Assembly (NCBI GenBank): GCA_003219945.1
Contig: QHQV01000307.1
Span: forward strand, 1 to 5,781
DNA length: 5,781 nt
Source: Verrucomicrobiota bacterium
GTDB taxonomy: Bacteria > Verrucomicrobiota > Verrucomicrobiia > Chthoniobacterales > UBA10450
Direction: 5' to 3'
Below are positions 1 through 5,660 of the stretch, piece by piece. Within the stretch, counting starts at the first letter, position 1. Each line of letters starts with the position of its first letter. Under the pieces are notes generated by a model, which was given only the letters and a program-made list of their open reading frames with translations, was not told the origin of the DNA and ran no database searches. A program made the position numbers and the translations under genes.

Positions 1-440
1 GACATGACGTAATGCGCAGTGTTTTGGTCCCAGACATCGGCCATCCACCTGGCGGCGAGCCCGACCGGAAGAATTCCGCCGTTCACGAAACCGAAGTAGC
101 GGCCGTCTGTTTGAGTGACGACAGCAGGCGCGCCGATTTCCTGGAGCTGATCGAGAACCAGGAATGGGTCGCTCGGATTTTCGGGGAGCGGTTCAACCAG
201 GGCATGCATCGCTTCCAGCGATTTTTCGCCGGGAAAAACCGGACGTTCTTCAAGACTGTCGATGTAGTGCCCGGCAAACTGCCGCGCCTTGTCGAGCAAC
301 AATGGAAGCTTTTCACGATCTGCGACTCGACTAAGGGACGTTTGAAACTCGCTCGCGTCCTGCTCTCGCTCGTCGCTACCCTCGGCGACTTTACCTTCTA
401 TCTCGGAAATCCCTTTCCTCGATTGTTCGTTTGCGATCAT
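1..440 (-). CDS. Group II PLP-dependent decarboxylase, N-terminal part (3' end outside window)
   Basis: Reading the minus strand from the ATG at 440-438 gives an open frame of about 146 codons that runs off the left edge. Residues about 45-65 (KLPLLLDKARQFAGHYID) and 113-122 (GRYFGFVNGG), followed by ILPVGLAARWMADVWDQN and HYVM, match the N-terminal part of the aromatic-L-amino-acid/glutamate decarboxylase-like family. Proteins of that family decarboxylate amino acids or act as related PLP lyases in the cytoplasm and are usually around 450-500 residues. The Schiff-base lysine and the PLP-binding residues lie beyond the window, so substrate and activity cannot be judged. The first 45 or so residues form a charged, Glu-rich, probably disordered extension that I do not recognise. 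No Shine-Dalgarno precedes the ATG and the upstream frame stays open without another ATG nearby, so the start is tentative. The gene diverges from the operon at 802. Confidence 0.8.
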   Translation of the reverse strand, partial: MIANEQSRKGISEIEGKVAEGSDEREQDASEFQTSLSRVADREKLPLLLDKARQFAGHYIDSLEERPVFPGEKSLEAMHALVEPLPENPSDPFLVLDQLQEIGAPAVVTQTDGRYFGFVNGGILPVGLAARWMADVWDQNTAHYVM

Positions 441-544
441 ATCATCGAAAATAGGTTGTCGTATCGACAGCGTCCAATTCGCCCGCAATGATGTTCCGTG
501 AATGAGCAGAATGTTCGGCGAACGTTGAAGCAGAGGTAAGTGTG

Positions 545-691
545 TTTCCGGGGAGCGCACGCGCCTCGCGTGCTGGCGATCGCGCCCTCGCGGTCGCGAA
601 CTTTTTGGCTTTCGCTGTACTTAAGTTGGAGGGAACGCATTTCGGCGAGGGCGCCGAAATGTGCACGCGAGGCGCGTGCGCTCCCCGGAAA
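545..691. repeat. 147-bp palindromic element with perfect 29-bp terminal inverted repeats
   Basis: Positions 545-573 and 663-691 are exact reverse complements over 29 bases; the arms begin TTTCCGGGGAGCGCACGCG and pairing stops on both sides. The 89-bp interior holds two more hairpins. Arms 576-584 and 589-597 pair with one G-U and a CCCT loop; arms 638-647 and 652-661 pair perfectly with an AGGG loop. The two loops are complementary, and the wider 10-mers 582-591 and 645-654 are exact reverse complements of each other. As single-stranded DNA or RNA this could form a cloverleaf-like fold with kissing loops. No target-site duplication is evident. It resembles a REP/MITE-type non-autonomous repeat. 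I remember similar GC-rich palindromes from Verrucomicrobia, but copy number cannot be seen here. It could also act as a bidirectional transcription barrier. Confidence 0.85.
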
Positions 692-733
692 ATCCGTGCA
701 CGAACACAACGCGGGATTGTCGATCTTGTTCGA

Positions 734-745
734 TCGCCGCGGCGA
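734..745. promoter_or_regulatory. Perfect 12-bp palindrome, possible operator
   Basis: TCGCCGCGGCGA is identical to its reverse complement and lies 56 bp before the ATG of the persulfide dioxygenase gene. Immediately upstream are two near-identical direct repeats, TTGTCGATC (717-725) and TTGTTCGATC (726-735). It could bind a dimeric regulator of the operon, but GC-rich palindromes of this size can arise by chance and no regulator gene is in view. Confidence 0.2.
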
Positions 746-801
746 CACGGATTTGTCGTGGCGAGTTGAATTACCTGGGCGCTTCGCGTTAAGTCTCGGC
801 G

Positions 802-2205
802 ATGTCACTCGTTTTTAAAACCATTCAGACTGAAGGAATCGCTGAGCTTTCCTATCTCGTCGGCGACGATGACGAAGGAGTGGCGGCGGTCTTTGATCCG
901 AGAGCTGATTGCGACGTTTACATTGAAGCGGCGCGTCAGGCCGGCGTCGCTATCACGCACATTTTCGAGACCCATATTCATGCCGATCTGGTGAGCGGCT
1001 CGCGCGAACTGTGCGCGCAATTGGAAACGGCAAAGATTTACGCCAGCGGCGAGGGCGGCGCAGAGTACGGTTTTAGCCCTGAGAAAATCAAGGATGGCGA
1101 GCGATTTGAATTTGGCGAAGTGATTGTCACGGCGCGCCACACGCCGGGACATACGCCCGAGCATATGTCGTATTTGCTTTCTGAGGCAGATCATCCTGAA
1201 GAGCCGTGGGCGGTGCTCACGGGCGATTCGCTTTTTGTCTCTTCCGCCGGCCGGCCCGACTTGTTAGGCGAGAAATTTACCAGGCAACTTGCCGAACAAC
1301 AGTTCCACACGTTGCACGATTTCTATCTGAATCTCCCCGATCACGTGATGATTTATCCCAATCACGGGGCCGGCTCGCCGTGCGGCGCCGACATCGGCGC
1401 GCGGTTGAGCAGCACGATCGGTTACGAAAGGAAATTCAATAATTTTTTGCAGTTCACCGACGCAAAGAGCTTCACCGACTTTGCAATTAAAACGGCGCCA
1501 CCGGTCCCGCGGTATTATCCGCTGATGAAGAAAGTGAACGCGGAAGGACCTAAAGTGCTTGGAAGTCTTCCACGCGTTCCGGGTCTTTCTCCCAAGGCTT
1601 TCAAAGATGCGATCGAGAAGCAGGCTGGCGTTCTTGTTGATGTGCGCAACATGCTCGCGTTTGGCGGCGGTCACATTGCTGGCGCACTTAACATTGCCGG
1701 CACGCCGATTCTCTCTATTTGGGCGGGGTGGCTGCTCGATCCAGCAAAGCCAATTCTTCTTGTGCTTGAGGAGGATAATGATCTCGACAAAATCGTTCGT
1801 TTATTTGTTCGCACAGGATTTACAAAGTTCGCCGGTTATTTGATCGGCGGAATGAAAGCTTGGCACGCAGCAGGGTTTCCGCTGGAAAGAATCGGGCAGA
1901 TGAGCGTGCACGAGCTGAATGAACGCAAATCTTCGTTGCAGGTTGTCGATGTGCGTTCGCCCGGTGAATGGAAAAAGGGGCATGTTCCTGGCGCCCATCA
2001 CATTTTCGTGCCGGAGCTTGGCACCCGGGTGGGAGAACTTGATCCTAAGAAACCCGCGGCGGTTTATTGCGGCAGCGGTTATCGCGCCAGCATCGCCACG
2101 AGCATTTTGAAGCAGCAGGGTTTCAATGAGCTTTGGAATGTTCCCGGCAGTTGGGAAGCCTGGAAAAAGGCGAAGCTGCCAATTGAAGAAGTGGACGGCA
2201 AATGA
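802..2205 (+). CDS. CstB-like persulfide dioxygenase / sulfurtransferase (MBL fold plus two rhodanese domains)
   Basis: This 467-residue cytoplasmic protein has three domains. Residues 1-210 or so form an ETHE1-like metallo-beta-lactamase domain, with THIHADLVSG (H58, H60, D62), TPGHT (H117), TGD (D142) and PNHGAGSPCG (H188, C194). By analogy with ETHE1, H58, H117 and D142 should bind the mononuclear Fe(II). Residues about 263-360 form a first rhodanese domain in which the catalytic-Cys loop reads EEDNDLD (323-329), so it is catalytically dead. Residues 368-467 form a second rhodanese with an intact loop CGSGYRA and nucleophile C423. This order matches staphylococcal CstB, which oxidises low-molecular-weight persulfides and yields thiosulfate; C194 may match the extra Cys near its iron site. 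The start ATG has no clear Shine-Dalgarno. The stop overlaps the next start as ATGA, implying translational coupling to sdhC. Direct function in sulfide detoxification is inferred; no sulfide:quinone reductase gene is in the window. Confidence 0.9.
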   Translation: MSLVFKTIQTEGIAELSYLVGDDDEGVAAVFDPRADCDVYIEAARQAGVAITHIFETHIHADLVSGSRELCAQLETAKIYASGEGGAEYGFSPEKIKDGERFEFGEVIVTARHTPGHTPEHMSYLLSEADHPEEPWAVLTGDSLFVSSAGRPDLLGEKFTRQLAEQQFHTLHDFYLNLPDHVMIYPNHGAGSPCGADIGARLSSTIGYERKFNNFLQFTDAKSFTDFAIKTAPPVPRYYPLMKKVNAEGPKVLGSLPRVPGLSPKAFKDAIEKQAGVLVDVRNMLAFGGGHIAGALNIAGTPILSIWAGWLLDPAKPILLVLEEDNDLDKIVRLFVRTGFTKFAGYLIGGMKAWHAAGFPLERIGQMSVHELNERKSSLQVVDVRSPGEWKKGHVPGAHHIFVPELGTRVGELDPKKPAAVYCGSGYRASIATSILKQQGFNELWNVPGSWEAWKKAKLPIEEVDGK

Positions 2206-3002
2206 ACGGAGCAACGGCGCTACCCCGGCGTTCATTCGGGGAGACGATGCGCGCGGATGTTTGGTGGATCCAACCGCTGCTCGTATTTATCGGATTGTCG
2301 ACTTTCATCGTCTATTCCACGTGGGCGGCTTTTCAGGGAAAAAATTATTTCTTCGGCAATTACGTCTCGCCGTTTTATTCGCCGGAACTGTTTGGCAATT
2401 CGCCCCATAGTTGGTTCGGACCGAAACCGGGCTGGTGGCCGCAGTGGCTTCTATTTTCGCCCGCCCTTTTAGTTCTTTGGGCACCGGGTGGCTTCCGGCT
2501 CACCTGTTATTATTATCGTGGCGCTTACTACAAAGCGTTCTGGGCCGATCCGCCGGCCTGCACTGTAGGTGAGCCGCGCAAGAGCTACTGGGGCGAGCGT
2601 TCGTTCCCACTGATCATGCAAAACGTGCATCGGTATTTTCTTTATCTGGCGCTCTTGTTCATTTTGATTTTGACCTATGACGTTTGGAAAGCGCTCTGGT
2701 TTGTGGAGCCAGCGACAGGCAAAAGTTCATTCGGCATCGGCGTCGGCACCGTTGTACTCGCCATCAACGTTTATCTGCTGGGTGGCTACACAATCGGGTG
2801 CCACTCCTTACGACATCTGATCGGAGGATTTCGCGATCAACTTGCAAAATCCCGAGCCTGTTATCGCGCCTACGACTGCGTGAGTTGCCTGAATCGGCGC
2901 CACATGCTGTGGGCGTGGTTAAGTCTGTTCTGGGTTGGTTTTGCCGACCTGTACGTGCGGCTGTGTGCTATGGGAATCTGGACAGATTGGCGAATCCTGT
3001 AA
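2202..3002 (+). CDS. sdhC: Succinate dehydrogenase membrane anchor subunit, Sdh1-type five-helix protein
   Basis: This 266-residue protein anchors the SdhAB dimer and passes electrons to quinone. Five hydrophobic segments are visible at about 21-44, 82-100, 141-162, 176-198 and 233-256. The sequence resembles the single large anchor of mycobacterial Sdh1 (Rv0249c type) rather than the paired SdhC/SdhD of E. coli: note WADPPACTVGEPR (115-127), QNVHRYFLYLALLF (140-153) and GCHSLRHLIGG (199-209). Candidate redox-centre ligands are C120, H143, C200, H201, H205, C226, C229 and H234. As I recall, mycobacterial Sdh1 was reported to carry a membrane-embedded Rieske-like cluster, so these could hold either a cluster or haem. 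The start used here overlaps the previous stop (ATGA). An alternative ATG at 2247 has a GGGGAG only 3 nt upstream and would shorten the protein by 15 residues. sdhA and sdhB downstream support the role. Confidence 0.85.
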   Translation: MNGATALPRRSFGETMRADVWWIQPLLVFIGLSTFIVYSTWAAFQGKNYFFGNYVSPFYSPELFGNSPHSWFGPKPGWWPQWLLFSPALLVLWAPGGFRLTCYYYRGAYYKAFWADPPACTVGEPRKSYWGERSFPLIMQNVHRYFLYLALLFILILTYDVWKALWFVEPATGKSSFGIGVGTVVLAINVYLLGGYTIGCHSLRHLIGGFRDQLAKSRACYRAYDCVSCLNRRHMLWAWLSLFWVGFADLYVRLCAMGIWTDWRIL

Positions 3003-3011
3003 CATTCAGGA

Positions 3012-3200
3012 ATGAGCGCGAGCGAACTTCTGCACCAAATCGAGTCGCTCCCGAAGCAGGAAAGGCTTTGGCTGGGGGAGAAGCTGAGTCAACTCACAGA
3101 GGCGGATATTCCTGCATCTTTGCGCCAAAGCATTGCTGAGGCAGAACGTGGCGAGCTGATCGATTTGGATGAGGCGCTGCGCGAGCTCGATGCCATGTAA
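3012..3200 (+). CDS. Small antitoxin-like protein of a type II toxin-antitoxin pair
   Basis: A 62-residue acidic protein with 14 Asp/Glu against 6 Lys/Arg. It looks wholly helical: helix about 3-13 (SASELLHQIESL), helix about 15-30, then IPASLRQSIAEAERGELIDL and a C-terminal amphipathic stretch ending DEALRELDAM. The pattern resembles short addiction-module antitoxins that pair with RelE/ParE-fold toxins; the family assignment is from memory. The decisive context is the overlapping frame starting at 3190, whose translation retains toxin motifs. The gene begins 9 nt after the sdhC stop with AGGA directly against the ATG, too close for normal ribosome binding, so translation probably depends on coupling from sdhC. 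Since the toxin is broken, this is probably an orphan antitoxin. It may still bind its own operator or a homologous toxin elsewhere. Confidence 0.6.
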   Translation: MSASELLHQIESLPKQERLWLGEKLSQLTEADIPASLRQSIAEAERGELIDLDEALRELDAM

Positions 3201-3348
3201 ATTCGTCTTCAAGACCACACCCGCGTTTCGAACGGCGTTGAGGAAATTAACGCGTCTCCATCGAGTCCGATCTGCGTGCCATTTTCTACATAGAAGGCGA
3301 TGCGTTGTTAGTCTTGATATCGGCGATCGCGCAATTTATCGCAATTGA
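3190..3348 (+). pseudogene. Decayed RelE/ParE-type toxin, internally deleted and frameshifted
   Basis: An ATG at 3190, overlapping the antitoxin's last codons, opens a 52-codon frame. Its start, MPCKFVFKTTPAFRTALRKL (to about 3249), looks like the N-terminus of a RelE/ParE-superfamily toxin, and its end, VVSLDIGDRAIYRN (3304-3345), looks like the C-terminal strand and tail of such toxins. The middle only makes sense one frame over: 3260-3301 reads IESDLRAIFYIEGD, the usual core strand pair. One frame change lies near 3250-3262, where roughly 30-40 codons including the expected basic central region are missing compared with the usual 85-90 residues. A second is an apparent 1-nt loss near 3302-3303. 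The two shifts cancel, so the frame stays open to a TGA 2 nt before the sdhA ATG. No active toxin is expected. The alternative, a genuine 52-residue protein, is less likely given the out-of-frame motif. Confidence 0.7.
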
Positions 3349-3350
3349 CG

Positions 3351-5162
3351 ATGCCTGAGTACGAAACTTTTGATTACGACGTTCTCGTGATTGGCGCTGG
3401 TGGCGCGGGGTTGCGGGCTGCGATTGAAGCTTCGGCTGCTGGCGTTCGCGTTGGACTCGTCTGCAAATCGCTTCTGGGTAAAGCGCACACGGTGATGGCG
3501 GAGGGGGGAATCGCAGCGGCGTTGGCCAACGTCGATGAACGCGACAATTGGAAGGTGCATTTCGCCGATACCATGCGCGGCGGTCAATATGTCAATCAAT
3601 GGCGCATGGCTGAATTGCACGCCAAGGAAGCGCCCGATCGAGTGCGCGAGCTCGAAGCCTGGGGCGCCGTTTTTGATCGCACAAAAGACGGCCGAATTCT
3701 GCAAAGACATTTCGGCGGCCACAAATACCCGCGACTGGCGCACGTGGGCGATCGTACGGGGTTGGAGATGATCCGCACATTACAAGACCATGGTGTTCAC
3801 AAGGGAATTCATGTCCACATGGAGCACACCATTCTTTCGTTGCTCAAGGACGGCGACCGCGTGATAGGAGCCTTCGGGTACGAACGAGAGAGAGGCCGTT
3901 TCAAAATTTTCCGGGCCAAAGCTGTGGTGCTAGCCACGGGTGGGATCGGTCGCGCCTACAAAATTACCAGTAACAGTTGGGAATATACTGGAGATGGACA
4001 CGCGCTCGCGTACGAGGCGGGTGCCGAACTCATCGATATGGAGTTCATTCAATTTCATCCCACCGGAATGGTCTGGCCGCCGAGCGTCATGGGAATCCTG
4101 GTCACCGAAGGCGTGCGAGGCGAAGGTGGCATTTTGACCAACAAAGACGGCAAACGTTTTATGTTCGACGAAATCCCTGAAGCCTATCGCGCTCACACTG
4201 CCGACAACGAAGAGGAAGGCTGGCGCTATTGTCAGGGACACAAAGACGCGCGCCGCCCGCCGGAGTTACTGACGCGCGATCACGTCTCGCGTTGCATCGT
4301 CCGCGAGATCAAGGAGGGCAGGGGAAGCTCGCACGGCGGCGTGTTTCTCGATATCTCCTGGATCAAATCGAAAATCCCAAATTCGGCAGAACACATCAAA
4401 CGCAAGCTCCCGAGCATGCATCACCAATTTAAACAGCTTGCCGACATCGATATCACCGAGCAACCGATGGAAGTTGGACCGACGACGCATTACATCATGG
4501 GCGGCGTGCGCGTTGATCCCGACACGCAAATGAGTCGAGTGCCGGGCCTCTTTGCAGCGGGCGAGTGTGCGGCGGGAATCAACGGCGCGAATCGTCTCGG
4601 CGGCAATTCGCTTTCCGATCTATTGGTGTTTGGGAAACGCGCAGGCGAATTTTCGGCGCAGTTCGCGAAGCAGAACTCGTTCGGTGAAATCCGCAACGAT
4701 CAGATCGACTCCGCCGCGCGCGAAGCGCTCGCGCCATTCGACCGAGGCGACGGCGAGAACCCGTACCAAATCCAAAAAGATTTACAAGAATTGATGCAGG
4801 ACAATGTGGGAATTGTTCGAACGGAATCTGAAATGCAGTACGCGCTCGGCCAGTTGCAGCAACTGAAACAGCGAGCGAATCACGCCGCAGTTACAGGCAA
4901 TCGCGAATACAATCCTGGTTGGCATACTACCATCGATTTAAACAATCTCCTTACCGTATCGGAGGCGATCACCCGCGCCGCAGTCGAGCGGAAAGAAAGC
5001 CGCGGCGCACAATTTCGCGAAGATTATCCAGAAAAGCACGAACCTTTTTCAAAAGTGAACACAATCATCCTCAAAGCGCGGGACGGATCCATGCAAATCC
5101 GATTGGAGCCTTTACCCGAAATACCGGATTATCTGAAACAGGTGATTGAAGAGAATCGGTGA
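3351..5162 (+). CDS. sdhA: Succinate dehydrogenase flavoprotein subunit
   Basis: This 603-residue protein carries the succinate-oxidising site and passes electrons through FAD to SdhB at the inner face of the membrane. Numbered from ATG 3351, the Rossmann motif GAGGAG is at 15-20, and KAHTVMAEGG contains H46, the expected covalent 8-alpha-histidyl FAD attachment site. Catalytic and dicarboxylate-binding residues are all visible: H236 in FHPTGM, R309 in TRDHVSR (the likely equivalent of E. coli R286), H380 in TTHYIMGG and R415 in GANRLGGNS. The helical C-terminal domain occupies about 455-603. Retained covalent-flavin and active-site residues argue against L-aspartate oxidase. An in-frame TTG at 3345 would overlap the toxin-remnant stop and add two residues; I prefer the ATG. 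No Shine-Dalgarno is evident. The order C-A-B matches mycobacterial Sdh1, but a toxin-antitoxin locus precedes this gene and a four-helix-bundle gene follows it. Confidence 0.95.
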   Translation: MPEYETFDYDVLVIGAGGAGLRAAIEASAAGVRVGLVCKSLLGKAHTVMAEGGIAAALANVDERDNWKVHFADTMRGGQYVNQWRMAELHAKEAPDRVRELEAWGAVFDRTKDGRILQRHFGGHKYPRLAHVGDRTGLEMIRTLQDHGVHKGIHVHMEHTILSLLKDGDRVIGAFGYERERGRFKIFRAKAVVLATGGIGRAYKITSNSWEYTGDGHALAYEAGAELIDMEFIQFHPTGMVWPPSVMGILVTEGVRGEGGILTNKDGKRFMFDEIPEAYRAHTADNEEEGWRYCQGHKDARRPPELLTRDHVSRCIVREIKEGRGSSHGGVFLDISWIKSKIPNSAEHIKRKLPSMHHQFKQLADIDITEQPMEVGPTTHYIMGGVRVDPDTQMSRVPGLFAAGECAAGINGANRLGGNSLSDLLVFGKRAGEFSAQFAKQNSFGEIRNDQIDSAAREALAPFDRGDGENPYQIQKDLQELMQDNVGIVRTESEMQYALGQLQQLKQRANHAAVTGNREYNPGWHTTIDLNNLLTVSEAITRAAVERKESRGAQFREDYPEKHEPFSKVNTIILKARDGSMQIRLEPLPEIPDYLKQVIEENR

Positions 5163-5163
5163 G

Positions 5164-5196
5164 ATCGTGAATCGAGAATCGTTACATCGTGAATCG
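5164..5196 (+). repeat. Left 33-bp modular repeat block
   Basis: After ATC, the block reads as modules in the order GTGAATC (A), GAGAATC (B), GTTACATC (C), GTGAATC (A), closing with G. Its terminal 11-mers, ATCGTGAATCG at 5164-5174 and 5186-5196, are exact reverse complements of 5650-5660 and 5628-5638 in the right block. A 14-mer at 5176-5189 (GAATCGTTACATCG) is the exact reverse complement of 5642-5655. A further GAGAATCG at 5151-5158 falls within the last codons of sdhA. The block encodes the first residues of the four-helix-bundle protein. Confidence 0.8.
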
Positions 5197-5649
5197 CCGC
5201 TGGAACGGCGTCGAAAAACCTCCACTTTTGAGGATTTGGAAGTGTATCAAGTGGCGCGTGAGTTTCGAAAAGCGATGTATCGCGTCGCGAAAGACTTGCC
5301 CGAGATCGAAAAATTTGGATTGGCGAGCCAAATTCGACGCGCTGCGGTTTCCTTAACGAACAATATCGCGGAAGGCCATGGTCGATATCACTACCTTGAT
5401 CAAATCAAGTTCACCTTGCAGTCGCGCGGGTCACTTGAAGAACTGGTTGATGATCTGAACATTTGCGAAGACCAACAGTATCTTGTCGGTAAACAGATCA
5501 TCGCTCTGAAGGAGCAAGGCTGGCGCGTTCGGCAGCTCATCGATGGCTACATTCGCTACTTACGTCAGCACACAACCCCCGCGACGCGAGTGAAGGAAGA
5601 CGATTTCTCGTACGTGGATGATCCTGACGATTCACGATTCTCGATGTAA
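5167..5649 (+). CDS. Four-helix-bundle protein (23S rRNA intervening-sequence / S23 family)
   Basis: With a GTG start at 5167 the protein has 160 residues. GGTGAG at 5158-5163, overlapping the sdhA stop, is a plausible ribosome binding site. An upstream in-frame TTG at 5146 overlapping sdhA is possible. The core runs from about residue 21 to 138, beginning FEDLEVYQVAREFRKAMY, followed by FGLASQIRRAAVSLTNNIAEG and RGSLEELVDDLNIC. These are hallmarks of the small helical family first seen in open frames inside 23S rRNA intervening sequences and related to the Avd proteins of diversity-generating retroelements. Family members form pentameric bundles thought to bind nucleic acid; the cellular role of free-standing copies is unknown. 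The Arg-rich N-terminus and the acidic tail ending DDSRFSM are partly encoded by the flanking repeats. Its place between sdhA and sdhB is unexpected, and a metabolic role in the dehydrogenase is unlikely. Confidence 0.85.
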   Translation: MNRESLHRESPLERRRKTSTFEDLEVYQVAREFRKAMYRVAKDLPEIEKFGLASQIRRAAVSLTNNIAEGHGRYHYLDQIKFTLQSRGSLEELVDDLNICEDQQYLVGKQIIALKEQGWRVRQLIDGYIRYLRQHTTPATRVKEDDFSYVDDPDDSRFSM

Positions 5650-5660
5650 CGATTCACGAT
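5628..5660 (-). repeat. Right 33-bp modular repeat block
   Basis: Read on the plus strand this block gives the reverse complements of the left-block modules in the same left-to-right order: A' (GATTCAC), B' (GATTCTC), C' (GATGTAAC), A' (GATTCAC). CGATTC[AT]C octamers start at 5628, 5635 and 5650, the same 7- and 15-nt offsets as the corresponding octamers on the left (5167, 5174, 5189). The block encodes the last residues and the TAA stop of the four-helix-bundle gene and supplies the A and T of the sdhB ATG. Confidence 0.8.

Larger units (their letters stand above)
441..801. other. Divergent intergenic region
   Basis: This 361-bp stretch separates the leftward decarboxylase from the rightward operon and should hold promoters for both, but I see no convincing -35/-10 pair. 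About 40% of it is a palindromic element (545-691). A perfect 12-bp palindrome lies at 734-745. Open frames crossing this region on both strands consist of Arg/Ala-rich translations of the palindrome and do not look like proteins. I see nothing recognisable at 441-544 or 746-801. Confidence 0.6.
5164..5660. mobile_element. Candidate inserted unit: four-helix-bundle gene with modular flanking repeats
   Basis: The segment from 5164 to 5660 begins one base after the sdhA stop and ends on the second base of the sdhB ATG. Both ends are 33-bp blocks made of the same short modules in opposite orientation, and the only gene inside is the four-helix-bundle gene. In related operons sdhA and sdhB are normally adjacent, so the segment looks inserted. 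No transposase is present and no target duplication is clear, so mobilisation would have to be in trans, or the unit is an old domesticated insertion. The definition of the unit is an inference. Confidence 0.4.

Noticed and set aside
12..491. 159-codon plus-strand open frame
   Set aside because: It is the exact antisense of the decarboxylase frame. The minus strand gives clear family motifs such as GRYFGFVNGG, while this translation resembles nothing.
766..794. Possible promoter TTGAAT - 17 nt - TTAAGT before the persulfide dioxygenase gene
   Set aside because: The -10 box matches the consensus at only three of six positions and would sit 7 nt before the ATG. Too weak to annotate.
437..808. 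Open frames of 74-123 codons on both strands through the intergenic region
   Set aside because: Their Arg/Ala-rich peptides (for example GSARASRA, RGACAPRK) are translations of the palindromic element and have no protein-like pattern.
805..2308. Several minus-strand and alternate-frame open frames of 60-144 codons within the persulfide dioxygenase gene
   Set aside because: They are shadows of a gene with strong domain motifs and conserved catalytic residues.
3330..3346. CGCAATT direct repeat at 3330-3336 and 3340-3346
   Set aside because: Only 7 bases, within the toxin relic. No link to either frameshift position can be shown.
3345..3347. TTG as start of sdhA
   Set aside because: An ATG follows two codons later in the same frame at 3351, and homologues begin close to the FAD-binding strand. 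The TTG remains possible because it overlaps the toxin-relic stop.
3351..5162. L-aspartate oxidase or a soluble fumarate reductase instead of SdhA
   Set aside because: H46 for covalent FAD, the C-A-B operon order with a membrane anchor and SdhB, and the C-terminal domain all favour succinate dehydrogenase.
5146..5649. Avd accessory gene of a diversity-generating retroelement
   Set aside because: The fold is related, but no reverse transcriptase, template repeat or variable repeat is in the window.
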